Part shown: positions 49,218 to 57,390 of the stretch, piece after piece | How the letters are laid out: each line of letters begins with the position of its first letter | Numbering within the stretch: the stretch's first letter is position 1 | Origin: an uncultured Collinsella sp. | GTDB taxonomy: Bacteria; Actinomycetota; Coriobacteriia; Coriobacteriales; Coriobacteriaceae | Assembly (NCBI GenBank): GCA_900544115.1 | Contig: UQTW01000005.1 | Span: 38,047 to 102,046 of the forward strand | Length of the DNA stretch: 64,000 nt | Reading direction: 5' to 3' | Made by a program: the position numbers and the translations under genes | Notes under the pieces: model-generated | The model's input: the letters and a program-made list of their open reading frames with translations, nothing else | Databases searched by the model: none | Told to the model about the DNA's origin: nothing

Positions 49218-51293
49218 ATGAGATTCTCGATTATCAGCGAGATCCCCGGCAGGACCCGCCTTCAGTTGGCGGGTCCTGTGCCAGAGAGCGATCTCGATGC
49301 GCTTCTAAAGCTCAGCGGCGAAATCGACGGTGTGCGCAAGGTGTGCGTCTACGGCCGCATCGGCCAGATGGCGCTCGAATACGACGAGCCACGTCGCGAT
49401 GCCGTGCTGGCCGCCGTCGGTGCGCTCGACGCTCAGGCCATTGCCGACGCAAAGACGGGTTACGTGATGCAGCTTGAGCCGCGCAAGCACAAACTCGTTA
49501 TGGACCTGGCGACACTCGTCGGTGCCCATTACGCACGTCGCTGGTTTTTGCCCACGCCACTGCGTGCGGTGTTTGTCGTGGCCGGTTACATGGCATTTTT
49601 GCGCGCCGCCCTCCGTGAGCTCGCGCAGCCGCGCCTGACCGTTCCCGTGCTCGACGCTTCGGCCATCGGTATCTCGTTTGTCAAACGTGACGTCGACACC
49701 GCGGGCCAGACGATGTTCCTGCTCAACGTGGGCGAGCTGCTCGAGGACTACACCCGCGCCATGAGCGAAAACGAGCTCATCAACTCGCTGCTCGATGTGC
49801 CCGACAAGGCGCAAAAAGTGGTTGGTGACACCGAGGTAAGCGTTGCCGCCACCGAGCTTGAGCCCGGCGATCTGGTCGCCGTGCGCACTGGCATGTCCAT
49901 CTGCATCGACGGTGTTGTCGAGCAGGGGAGCGCTATGGTCAACCAGGCGACCCTGACCGGCGAGCCGCTGGCCGTCGAGCGCAGCGTGGGCGACGACGTG
50001 TTCGCCGGTACCGTCGTGGAAGACGGCGGCATCTTGGTGCGCGTGCGCGCCAATACGGCGCAAACCAAACTGCGCTCAATCGTCTCGCTCGTGCAGACGG
50101 CCGACTCGCTCAAGTCCGAGGGCCAGTCGCATATGGAGGACCTTGCCAACAAGATCGTCCCGTGGAACTTCCTGCTCGCGGGCCTGGTTGCGCTTACTAC
50201 CCGCAGCCTCATCAAGACCTCGGCGGCACTGATGGTCGACTACTCGTGCGCACTCAAGCTCACGGGTTCCGTTGCCGTCATGACCGCTATGAGCGATGCT
50301 GCCAAGATGGGCGTCATGGTCAAGGGCGCGAAGTACTTTGAGTCGTTTGCCAAGGCCGACACCATTGTGTTTGACAAGACCGGCACGCTTACCGAGGCGC
50401 AGCCGCGTCTTGCCTGCGTGCTCACCACCGATGGCTGGAGCGAGGACGAGGTCCTGCGCCTTTCCGCTTGCTTGGAGGAGCATTTTCCGCATCCGGTGGC
50501 GCGTGCCGTGGTCAATGCGGCACGCGAGCGTGGGCTCGAGCACCGCGAGCGCCATGCTGCTGTCGAATACATCGTGGCGCACGGCATCGCTTCGTCCATT
50601 GAAGGGCGTCGCGCGATTATCGGCTCGGCACACTTTGTGTTTGAGGACGAGGGCGCGCAGCTCGATTCCGACATTAAGGAGCGCATTGAGTCCCAGATGC
50701 AGGGCCTGTCGCCGCTGTATCTGGCGGTCGATGGAAAGGTCGTCGGCGTGCTCGGCATCGAGGATCCGCTCAAGGCCGGGGTCCGTGAGGCCATCGCCGA
50801 CCTGCACGCGTTGGGCGTTAAGCATGTCGTTATGCTCACGGGCGACTCGGAGCGCACGGCCGAGCGCATTGCTCGCGAGGCGGGGGTCGACGAGTTTAAG
50901 GCCGAGCTGCTGCCCGAGGACAAGTACGCGTATGTGGAGCGCATTAAGGGCGAGGGGCGCCACGTTGCCATGGTGGGCGACGGTGTCAACGATTCGCCGG
51001 CGCTCGGTTTGGCCGACGTGGGCTTGGCGATGGGTGGCGGAAGCGACATCGCCAAGGAGGTCGCCGATATCATCCTGACCGATACGGATCTTGCCGCGAT
51101 CGTGCGCCTGCGCCGCATGAGTCAGGGCCTCATTGATCGTCTGACGAGCTCCTACTCTAAGGTGATGCTCACCAACTCGGCGCTGTTGGCATTGGGTATT
51201 ACCGGCGCGATTACCCCGCAGACGTCGTCGTTACTGCACAACGGCTCGACGATCGCCTACAGCCTGGGCAACGCAAAGGCTTACCTGCGTTAG
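49218..51293 (+). CDS. P1B-type heavy-metal ATPase
   Basis: The 691-residue product has an N-terminal HMA_2-like domain lacking a CxxC (MRFSIISEIPGRTRLQLAGP), membrane helices, the actuator loop (VNQATLTGEPLAVERS), phosphorylated Asp386 in DKTGTLTEAQPR, the HP motif in EEHFPHPVARAVV and the hinge GDGVNDSPALGLADVGLAMG. The membrane metal motif that is CPC or SPC in copper or zinc pumps reads Y-S-C-A-L-K-L here, so the metal cannot be assigned by rule. The start has no strong ribosome site and may be coupled to the small upstream gene. Confidence 0.88.
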   Translation: MRFSIISEIPGRTRLQLAGPVPESDLDALLKLSGEIDGVRKVCVYGRIGQMALEYDEPRRDAVLAAVGALDAQAIADAKTGYVMQLEPRKHKLVMDLATLVGAHYARRWFLPTPLRAVFVVAGYMAFLRAALRELAQPRLTVPVLDASAIGISFVKRDVDTAGQTMFLLNVGELLEDYTRAMSENELINSLLDVPDKAQKVVGDTEVSVAATELEPGDLVAVRTGMSICIDGVVEQGSAMVNQATLTGEPLAVERSVGDDVFAGTVVEDGGILVRVRANTAQTKLRSIVSLVQTADSLKSEGQSHMEDLANKIVPWNFLLAGLVALTTRSLIKTSAALMVDYSCALKLTGSVAVMTAMSDAAKMGVMVKGAKYFESFAKADTIVFDKTGTLTEAQPRLACVLTTDGWSEDEVLRLSACLEEHFPHPVARAVVNAARERGLEHRERHAAVEYIVAHGIASSIEGRRAIIGSAHFVFEDEGAQLDSDIKERIESQMQGLSPLYLAVDGKVVGVLGIEDPLKAGVREAIADLHALGVKHVVMLTGDSERTAERIAREAGVDEFKAELLPEDKYAYVERIKGEGRHVAMVGDGVNDSPALGLADVGLAMGGGSDIAKEVADIILTDTDLAAIVRLRRMSQGLIDRLTSSYSKVMLTNSALLALGITGAITPQTSSLLHNGSTIAYSLGNAKAYLR

Positions 51294-51317
51294 CAGACGT
51301 GTTCGCCCACGTTATCT

Positions 51318-51364
51318 GGCCTGCGCCCAGACGGCATCGGTGTCGTCCGGGCGCAGGCCTTTTG
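51318..51364 (+). terminator. Rho-independent terminator of the ATPase gene
   Basis: GGCCTGCGCCC and GGGCGCAGGCC form a perfect 11-bp stem followed by TTTT. Confidence 0.88.
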
Positions 51365-51367
51365 CAT

Positions 51368-51414
51368 TTGACCAAGTGCTAGCTTGTCTATATAGTGGTG
51401 CTAGCATGGCTAGC
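51368..51414 (+). promoter_or_regulatory. Promoter and repeated GCTAGC sites of a toxin-antitoxin operon
   Basis: TTGACC (51368-51373), a 17-bp spacer and TATAGT (51391-51396). The palindrome GCTAGC occurs three times at 51378, 51400 and 51409, bracketing the -10 box, as expected for repression by a ribbon-helix-helix antitoxin. Confidence 0.55.
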
Positions 51415-51436
51415 AATTGAAGGGAGCGGGATCAAC

Positions 51437-51790
51437 GTGGGTGCTGTTAGTGGCATGGCACAGGTGAACGTTCGCGTAGATCGCCAGGTCAAGAACCGTG
51501 CCGAGGAGGCGCTGCGGCTTTCGGGCGGGTCACTGCCCGAGCTCATCAAAAAGGTGGTGGCAAAGGTTGCGCAGGGCGGCGGGAAGTGCGAGGAAGTGCT
51601 TGCGGCCGTCGACGACCGGCAGCAGGCCGTCGCGCCCGATACGCCGTTCGCCGCATCATGGGCGGCGGCGGATCAGCTTTACGCGGACCTGGGCATCGCT
51701 GCGTCGCCCGTATCCGACGATCGCGATTGGGACACAATCTATTCCGAAGCCATGGACGAGCGCTATCGCCAAAAGGGGATGATCCTGTGA
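51437..51790 (+). CDS. RelB/DinJ-family antitoxin
   Basis: The 117-residue product has a ribbon-helix-helix start (MAQVNVRVDRQVKNRAEEAL, GGSLPELIKKVV) and an acidic C-terminal part (SDDRDWDTIYSEAMDERY) that would wrap the toxin. The start is uncertain: GTG 51437 lies 11-12 nt after AAGGGAG, while the in-frame ATG 51455 fits the family start better but has no ribosome site. The stop overlaps the GTG of the toxin gene. Confidence 0.75.
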   Translation: MGAVSGMAQVNVRVDRQVKNRAEEALRLSGGSLPELIKKVVAKVAQGGGKCEEVLAAVDDRQQAVAPDTPFAASWAAADQLYADLGIAASPVSDDRDWDTIYSEAMDERYRQKGMIL

Positions 51791-52302
51791 GCGGGGCTCC
51801 CCTCAAAATAATGGTGGATGCCAACGTATGGGTCGATTCGTTTTGCGTCGACCATGCCGAGTCGCTTGCCGCGCGTGCGTTTATTGGGCAGGCGACGGAG
51901 ACGGGGACGTTGCTGTTCTTCCCGGTGCATATCGCTAAGGACGTGCTGTACGTTGTCCAACACGAGCTGAAGCGTAGCGTTCTTGCCAGCGGGGGAGCGC
52001 TCGACGAGGCGTCTGCCCGTGCAATTGGCGATGCGGCGTTGGCGTTTGTTCGGAACATGACCGAAAACGCCACGGCCGTGGGCGCTGATGCATCCGATCT
52101 GTGGTTAGCCGACAAATATCTGACGCTTCATCGCGATTACGAGGACAACTTGGTACTCGCCGCATGCAAACGCGCACAGGTCGATTACTTGGTGACCAAC
52201 GATCGCAAGCTGCTCGAACATGCCGATCTTGCAGCAAAGACACCTCGTCAAATGATGCCGATTCTTGCTTTGGCCGAACGCGGCGGCGCGGCTATCGGTT
52301 GA
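51787..52302 (+). CDS. PIN-domain ribonuclease toxin
   Basis: The 171-residue product has the PIN acidic residues: D11 with N13 (MVDANVWVDS), a middle Glu/Asp in TLHRDYEDNLVLAACKR, and T-N-D in YLVTNDRKLL. PIN toxins cut RNA using divalent metal. The GTG start overlaps the antitoxin stop (GTGA) and AAAGGGGATG precedes it. Pairing of a RelB-type antitoxin with a PIN toxin instead of RelE is a mixed arrangement. Confidence 0.8.
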   Translation: MSGAPLKIMVDANVWVDSFCVDHAESLAARAFIGQATETGTLLFFPVHIAKDVLYVVQHELKRSVLASGGALDEASARAIGDAALAFVRNMTENATAVGADASDLWLADKYLTLHRDYEDNLVLAACKRAQVDYLVTNDRKLLEHADLAAKTPRQMMPILALAERGGAAIG

Positions 52303-52314
52303 CGCGAACTGTTT

Positions 52315-52351
52315 GCGGGCCTCTTGGACGACGATGCGCCAAGGGGCCCGC
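52315..52351. terminator. Bidirectional hairpin terminator
   Basis: GCGGGCCTCTTGG and CCAAGGGGCCCGC pair with one mismatch between two convergent genes. Confidence 0.65.
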
Positions 52352-52360
52352 GTCTGCTAT

Positions 52361-52795
52361 TTACAAAAGCTCGGCCTTAATGGCGGGACTTTCTGCGAGC
52401 TGCTCGGCTGCCTTTTCGTCGGAGCTGTCGAGTGCTGCCAGACTGCGGTAGACCCACTCGTTGACCTGGGTGTTCTTGACGCCTGCGGTCTGCATAAGGG
52501 CGCCTACCTCGCGGATTGCTGCGAACAGATCGGCTTTGGGACCCTCGAGCTCGACCTCGATGCCGTGGTAGGCGGCCACGCCGCGGTTCTCACTCACGTG
52601 GTCGATAAAGCCCTCGACGGTCTCAAGCTGCTGGGCGAGAGCTGCATCATCGTCAGCGTCCAGCGCGACGAGTGCGTTCGATACTGTGAGGGCGGGATGT
52701 CCGCAGGGGACAAAGCCCTCGATGACATCCATAGCTTCGGTAATGGTTGAGCCCAGGCCTGCGAGGGCATTGACGAGTTGCTGCTTGGTATCCAT
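52361..52795 (-). CDS. Conserved hypothetical protein, acidic and helical
   Basis: The 144-residue product starts MDTKQQLVNALAGLGSTITE and is rich in Ala, Glu and Asp, with no signal peptide, membrane segment or recognised motif. One cysteine (VPCGHPALTVSNALVALDAD) is present. CGAAAGGA precedes the ATG on the minus strand. It is convergent with the PIN toxin gene and upstream of tmRNA on the opposite strand. I do not recognise the family. Confidence 0.65.
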   Translation of the reverse strand: MDTKQQLVNALAGLGSTITEAMDVIEGFVPCGHPALTVSNALVALDADDDAALAQQLETVEGFIDHVSENRGVAAYHGIEVELEGPKADLFAAIREVGALMQTAGVKNTQVNEWVYRSLAALDSSDEKAAEQLAESPAIKAELL

Positions 52796-53031
52796 AACGG
52801 TCCTTTCGACGGGTCAATTTTGCTTGGCAAAATATACGTTACGCGATCGGTGGCAAAAGTGCGAAGTGTGGTGCACATTAGGGTCTCCACAGCTCGTGCA
52901 TAGAACAGCTGTCCGCTTTCAGAACGTGGTAAGATAACACTCCACAAGCGGGGCTTGCCCCGCATGTTCCTTGAAAAGTCGACGAGTGTTGGGTGCTCGT
53001 GCCCAATGCCATCCAGACTTTCCCAACATTC

Positions 53032-53395
53032 GGGGGCGACTGGTTTCGACACGATAGCTCTGAGAGAGGAAGCAAGCCGAGGTCTCCTCGCCTCGTTAAA
53101 CAGGGGTACCGTCAAATTGAATTGACAACAACTCTTCTTTTGAGCCTATGGCTCTCGCTGCTTAATTTATAGCGGCGCGTCAACCCGGTGATTTCCCCGA
53201 CACCGGCGCGACGTCATTTTAGGGGAATGCTCCTGCGCACGTAATCGGTATGGCGCAGGCTAAGACCGAACCGGTTAGGACGCCGCGAGCGTGTCGCTGC
53301 GCGCAAAGCGTCCGAGACTAAACCAGCGACTGAGCTTGGAGATGCCAATCAGGGGGCTTTCGTGGACCGGAGTTCGATTCTCCGCGCCTCCACCA
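53032..53395 (+). ncRNA. ssrA: Transfer-messenger RNA (tmRNA)
   Basis: The 364-nt RNA starts GGGGGCGACTGGTTTCGACA and ends CGATTCTCCGCGCCTCCACC plus A, with GGGGGCG pairing with CGCCTCC in the acceptor stem and an encoded CCA. The tag frame reads D-N-N-S-S-F-E-P-M-A-L-A-A then TAA (53124-53165); an Ile codon precedes it, so the exact resume codon is uncertain. The A-L-A-A ending is the usual protease signal. A TAAGAT -10-like box lies near 52930 and a GCGGGGC-TT-GCCCCGC hairpin at 52948-52963 sits in the leader. It rescues stalled ribosomes together with SmpB. Confidence 0.97.
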
Positions 53396-53404
53396 ATAGT
53401 TACA

Positions 53405-53437
53405 GGCAGGTAGATATTCGTATCTACCTGCCTTTTT
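53405..53437 (+). terminator. Terminator of tmRNA
   Basis: GGCAGGTAGATA-TTCG-TATCTACCTGCC is a perfect 12-bp stem with a TTCG tetraloop followed by five T residues. Confidence 0.93.
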
Positions 53438-53453
53438 ATTTCTAGCCCGTACC

Positions 53454-53590
53454 GCGGAGAATCGAACTCTGTGCAGGGCGCGAGCGTTAAGCAAACGCGA
53501 AGCGTTTGTAGCCCGCGGGCGAGGGCGGCGGCAGCCGGCCGAAGCCGGTGCGTATTTGCGAAGCAAATACGCGGATTCTCCGCGCAAAGC
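53454..53590. other. Fragments of the tmRNA 3' arm and a run of hairpins with GAA loops
   Basis: GCGGAGAATCGAACTC (53454-53469) is the exact reverse complement of tmRNA 53370-53385, and GATTCTCCGCGC near 53573 repeats 53377-53388 directly. Between them are CAAACGC-GAA-GCGTTTG, CCGGC-CGAA-GCCGG and GCGTATTTGC-GAA-GCAAATACGC. Copies of the tmRNA end are the usual trace of integrative elements, which use it as attachment site. No integrase is present. Confidence 0.5.
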
Positions 53591-53656
53591 CTCAGCCCTA
53601 TGCAGATGCGATGCCGATCGGACTGCAGCCTGCCATGCCCCGCATCAACGTCGCCC

Positions 53657-53904
53657 CAGGCGGAAAATCCATCCCAGAATTCCGGTTCAGACTGGGATGC
53701 GGTTTCCGGATGACGTTTCAAGCGGAAACTGCATCCCGGAATCGACGCTCGGAATGGAATTCATTTTCCGGAAGACGCCTCAAGCGGAAACTGCATCCCG
53801 GAATCCGCGCTCAGAACGGGTCGCGCTTTCCCAATGACGGTCCAAGCGGAAAGCGCATCCCGGAATCCCGCCTCAAACTGGGACGCGCTTTCCGCTTCAC
53901 CTGC
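53657..53904. repeat. Four tandem 62-bp hairpin units
   Basis: The units start at 53657, 53719, 53781 and 53843, each exactly 62 bp, beginning CAGGCGGAAAATCCATCCC or CAAGCGGAAACTGCATCCC. Within each unit the GCGGAAA..GCATCCC part pairs with a later GGGA.GCG.TTTCCG. Left and right arms change together between some units (unit 4: GGAAAGCGCATCCC with GGGACGCGCTTTCC). A 62-bp period is not a multiple of 3, so it is not coding. Confidence 0.7.
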
Positions 53905-53980
53905 CGCCTCGAAAAACCTGCGCGCCCTCCATTCCAAAACTGGGTAGAAGAAAGCCAAAACGCAATCGCAGGAGGTCAAT

Positions 53981-54859
53981 ATGACTGCAGAAGATAAGGC
54001 AAAGAATGTCGGCAAGGTCGCGCTCGTCTTGGAGGGTGGCAGTTTTCGTGGGCAGTTTACCGCCGGCGTGCTCGACGTTCTCATGGAGGCCGGTGTCGAA
54101 ATTCCGGCGGTATATGGCGTATCGGCCGGTGCGCTCAACGGCGTCAACTACAAGTCACACCAGATCGGTCGCGTCAATCGCATCAACCTGACCTTCTGCA
54201 ATGACAACCGCTACATGGGTGCCGCATCCTTCGCATCCACGGGCTCCATCGTGGGTTACGACTTTATCTTCAACGATATCCAGGACCGCCTGGATCCCTT
54301 TGACAACGAGGCGTTCGACGCGAGCCCCATCGAGATGTACGCCGTCGCGACGGACATGCTCTTTGGAACTGCCGCATACCTGCCGGTCAAAAGCGCCGTG
54401 CTCGACCTCGACGCCGTGCGTGCCTCGACCTCGTTGCCGCTGGTGACGCCGCCGGTCGAGATTGACGGGCACAAATACGTCGACGGCGGCGTAGCCGATT
54501 CGGTTCCTATCGAGCATGTGCTGGAGGAGGCCGGCTTCGAGCGCGCGGTTGTCATTGTCACGCAGGACCGCTTGTACGAGAAAAAGCCCTACGAGTTTAT
54601 GCCTGCCGCGCGCGCCCGCTATGCCGACTACCCCTACCTGCTCGAGGCTATCGAGACGCGCCACGACCGCTATAACCTCCAGCGCATGCACCTGTGGAAG
54701 TATGAGCGCGAGGGCCGCGCGCTGGTCATCGCTCCGCAAAAGCCGGTCGAGGTCGGCCATGTCGAGCATGATCCGGCAAAGCTTTTGGACCTGTATATTC
54801 AGGGTCGCCAGGAGGCAAAGCGTTTGCTCGCGGAGATCCAGGAGTTTGTTGAGCGCTAG
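53981..54859 (+). CDS. Patatin-like phospholipase
   Basis: The 292-residue product belongs to the bacterial patatin group (RssA/YjjU-like). The oxyanion loop is GGSFRGQFTAGVLDVL, the nucleophile Ser is in YGVSAGALNG (G-x-S-x-G) and the catalytic Asp is in YVDGGVADSVP (D-G-G). No signal peptide is visible, so it acts in the cytoplasm or at the inner face of the membrane on acyl lipids. GCAGGAGG precedes the ATG. Confidence 0.9.
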   Translation: MTAEDKAKNVGKVALVLEGGSFRGQFTAGVLDVLMEAGVEIPAVYGVSAGALNGVNYKSHQIGRVNRINLTFCNDNRYMGAASFASTGSIVGYDFIFNDIQDRLDPFDNEAFDASPIEMYAVATDMLFGTAAYLPVKSAVLDLDAVRASTSLPLVTPPVEIDGHKYVDGGVADSVPIEHVLEEAGFERAVVIVTQDRLYEKKPYEFMPAARARYADYPYLLEAIETRHDRYNLQRMHLWKYEREGRALVIAPQKPVEVGHVEHDPAKLLDLYIQGRQEAKRLLAEIQEFVER

Positions 54860-54922
54860 CGCTGCAACGTCACGGCTCGTGGATGACATGTGCAGAAACT
54901 CTGGTCGGAGCCAAAATACCTG

Positions 54923-54950
54923 TTGACTCGTACGGCGAGCGGGGTAATAT
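54923..54950 (+). promoter_or_regulatory. Promoter of rplM-rpsI
   Basis: TTGACT at 54923-54928, a 16-bp spacer and TAATAT at 54945-54950. The leader to the GTG start is about 60 nt. Confidence 0.6.
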
Positions 54951-55016
54951 GGACGGGTTACTTGCAGAGCCCCGTGAATCTCTGTAACAACACGTACTGT
55001 ACATGGAGGAGTCTAA

Positions 55017-55460
55017 GTGATTTCGAAATCGACTCACTACGCCAAGCAGGGCGAGGTCCAGCGCAACTGGGTTCTCGTCGACGCCGATGGTGCTGTCCTG
55101 GGCCGTCTTGCCACCCAGATCGCAATGATCCTGCGCGGTAAGAACAAGCCCCAGTTCACGCCCAACAGCGACTGCGGCGACTTCGTTGTCGTCATCAACG
55201 CCGATAAGGTCCAGCTTACCGGTAACAAGGCCGACACGAAGACCTATTATCGCCACAGCGGCTACAACGGCGGCCTCAAGGCTGAGAGCTTCCGCCAGGC
55301 TATGGAGAAGCACCCGGAGAAGGTCATCGAGCGCGCCGTTCGCGGTATGCTGCCCAAGACCACCCTCGGCCGTGCCCAGATGACCAAGCTTAAGGTCTAC
55401 GCTGGTGCCGAGCATCTGCATGCTGCCCAGAACCCCACGAAGATTGAGCTGGAGGCTTAA
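55017..55460 (+). CDS. rplM: 50S ribosomal protein L13
   Basis: The 147-residue product has the L13 motifs NWVLVDADGAVLGRLATQIA, YYRHSGYNGGLKAE, and AVRGMLPKTTLGRAQMTKLK. The start is GTG with ATGGAGGAG upstream. It is co-transcribed with rpsI as in most bacteria. Confidence 0.98.
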   Translation: MISKSTHYAKQGEVQRNWVLVDADGAVLGRLATQIAMILRGKNKPQFTPNSDCGDFVVVINADKVQLTGNKADTKTYYRHSGYNGGLKAESFRQAMEKHPEKVIERAVRGMLPKTTLGRAQMTKLKVYAGAEHLHAAQNPTKIELEA

Positions 55461-55462
55461 AG

Positions 55463-55858
<396 letters not shown>

Positions 55859-55890
55859 GGTTTTATCTCCTTACGAGATACAATGTACAA

Positions 55891-55932
55891 GCGGGGCCTG
55901 CCGATTCCTCGGCGGGTCCCGCTTTTCTTTTT
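55891..55932 (+). terminator. Terminator of rplM-rpsI
   Basis: GCGGGGCCTGCCGA-TTCC-TCGGCGGGTCCCGC followed by TTTTCTTTTT. Confidence 0.92.
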
Positions 55933-55981
55933 CGACTAGGGTGGGCGGTTGCATATCGCCTGCTAGGGAAGGAGCGATCCT

Positions 55982-57319
55982 ATGCCCCAGAACATCTTCG
56001 GTACCGACGGCGTCCGTGGCGTCGCCAATGCCGACCTCTCGTGCGACCTCGCGTTTCGCCTGGGCCGCGCGGCGACCAAGTTCCTTGGTCCGGATATCTG
56101 CGTCGGCCGCGACACGCGTCTTTCGGGCACCATGCTCGAGAGCGCTCTGACCGCCGGCATCATGGCCGAGGGCGGCCGTCCGCACTGCTGCGGCGTTATC
56201 CCTACGCCGGCCGTGGCGCTGCTCACCGTCCAAAATGAGCTCGACGGTGGCATCGTCATCTCCGCTTCACACAATCCGCCGGAGTTCAACGGCATCAAGT
56301 TCTTTAGTCGCAAGGGCATGAAGCTTCCCGATGCTGTCGAGGAAGAGATCAGCGCCTGGGTCATGTCGGAGGGGGCCATGGCTGCCGACACGCTGCCGAC
56401 CGGTGCCGGTGTGGGTCACATCATCAAGATGAAAGACGCCCGCAAGGCCTATGTCGATCATGCCATCAGCACGCTCGACGGCCTTAAGCTCGATGGCCTG
56501 GTTGTTGCCGTCGACTGCGGCCACGGTGCTTCCTGCCAGACCACGCCCGCTGCGCTGCAGCGCCTGGGCGCCACGGTCCATGCCATCAACACCGATTACT
56601 GTGGCACCGACATTAACGTTGAGTGCGGCTCCACCTATCTTGAGCCCCTGCGCGAGCTCGTGCTGCGCACCCATGCTGACATCGGTCTGGCCCACGACGG
56701 CGACGCCGATCGCGTGCTGTTCGTGGACGGCGAGGGCAATGAGATCGACGGTGACTACATCCTGGCTATCTGCGGTTCTGACCTCGCCGCCCGCGGGAAG
56801 CTCGCCAACTCCGAGATTGTCTCGACCGTCATGTGCAACCTTGGCTTCTCCATCGCTATGAAGGAGCAGGGCTTCGAAATGGTTCAGACCGCCGTGGGCG
56901 ATCGCTACGTTCTGGAGCGTATGCTCGCGGATGGCGCCGTCATCGGCGGCGAGCAGTCCGGCCACATCATCTTCCTGGAGCACAACACCACCGGTGACGG
57001 TCTGGTGACGGCTCTGCAGCTGCTGGCCGTGCTCAAGCGCACCGGTCGTACCCTCACCGATCTTGCCGGCATCATGAAGAAGTACCCGCAGGTACTCGTC
57101 AACGTGCATTCCGACAACAAGGCTGGTCTGGACGATTGCCAGCCCATCTGGGATGCCGTCGCTGCTGCCGAGAAGGAACTTGACGGCCGTGGTCGCATTC
57201 TGGTGCGTCCGAGCGGTACCGAGCCGCTGGTCCGCGTGATGGCCGAGGCCGAGACGCACGAGCTGACCCAGCGCGTTGTCGACGACATCGTCGAGGTTGT
57301 CAAGCGCGAACTTCCCTAA
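55982..57319 (+). CDS. glmM: Phosphoglucosamine mutase
   Basis: The 445-residue product converts glucosamine-6-phosphate to glucosamine-1-phosphate for cell-wall precursor synthesis. It starts with FGTDGVRGVAN. The phosphorylated Ser96 is in ISASHNPPEFNG, the Mg-binding loop is HDGDADRVL, the sugar loop GGEQSGHIIF and the phosphate loop VRPSGTEPLVRVM. GGAAGGAGCG precedes the ATG. Confidence 0.96.
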   Translation: MPQNIFGTDGVRGVANADLSCDLAFRLGRAATKFLGPDICVGRDTRLSGTMLESALTAGIMAEGGRPHCCGVIPTPAVALLTVQNELDGGIVISASHNPPEFNGIKFFSRKGMKLPDAVEEEISAWVMSEGAMAADTLPTGAGVGHIIKMKDARKAYVDHAISTLDGLKLDGLVVAVDCGHGASCQTTPAALQRLGATVHAINTDYCGTDINVECGSTYLEPLRELVLRTHADIGLAHDGDADRVLFVDGEGNEIDGDYILAICGSDLAARGKLANSEIVSTVMCNLGFSIAMKEQGFEMVQTAVGDRYVLERMLADGAVIGGEQSGHIIFLEHNTTGDGLVTALQLLAVLKRTGRTLTDLAGIMKKYPQVLVNVHSDNKAGLDDCQPIWDAVAAAEKELDGRGRILVRPSGTEPLVRVMAEAETHELTQRVVDDIVEVVKRELP

Positions 57320-57390
57320 TGGTCAAAAACGAGTGCCAAGTGGTAAACTGTTAAGGCTATTTTGGTCGATTGGTATGTCCGAGGGGGAGC

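Noticed and set aside
53275..53721. Open frames on both strands overlapping tmRNA and its downstream repeats
   Set aside because: They run across a certain RNA gene, its terminator and non-coding hairpins; similar text seen in databases would be mis-annotation.
53657..53904. The 62-bp array as a CRISPR
   Set aside because: The repeats are contiguous with no unique spacers, and no cas gene is in the window.
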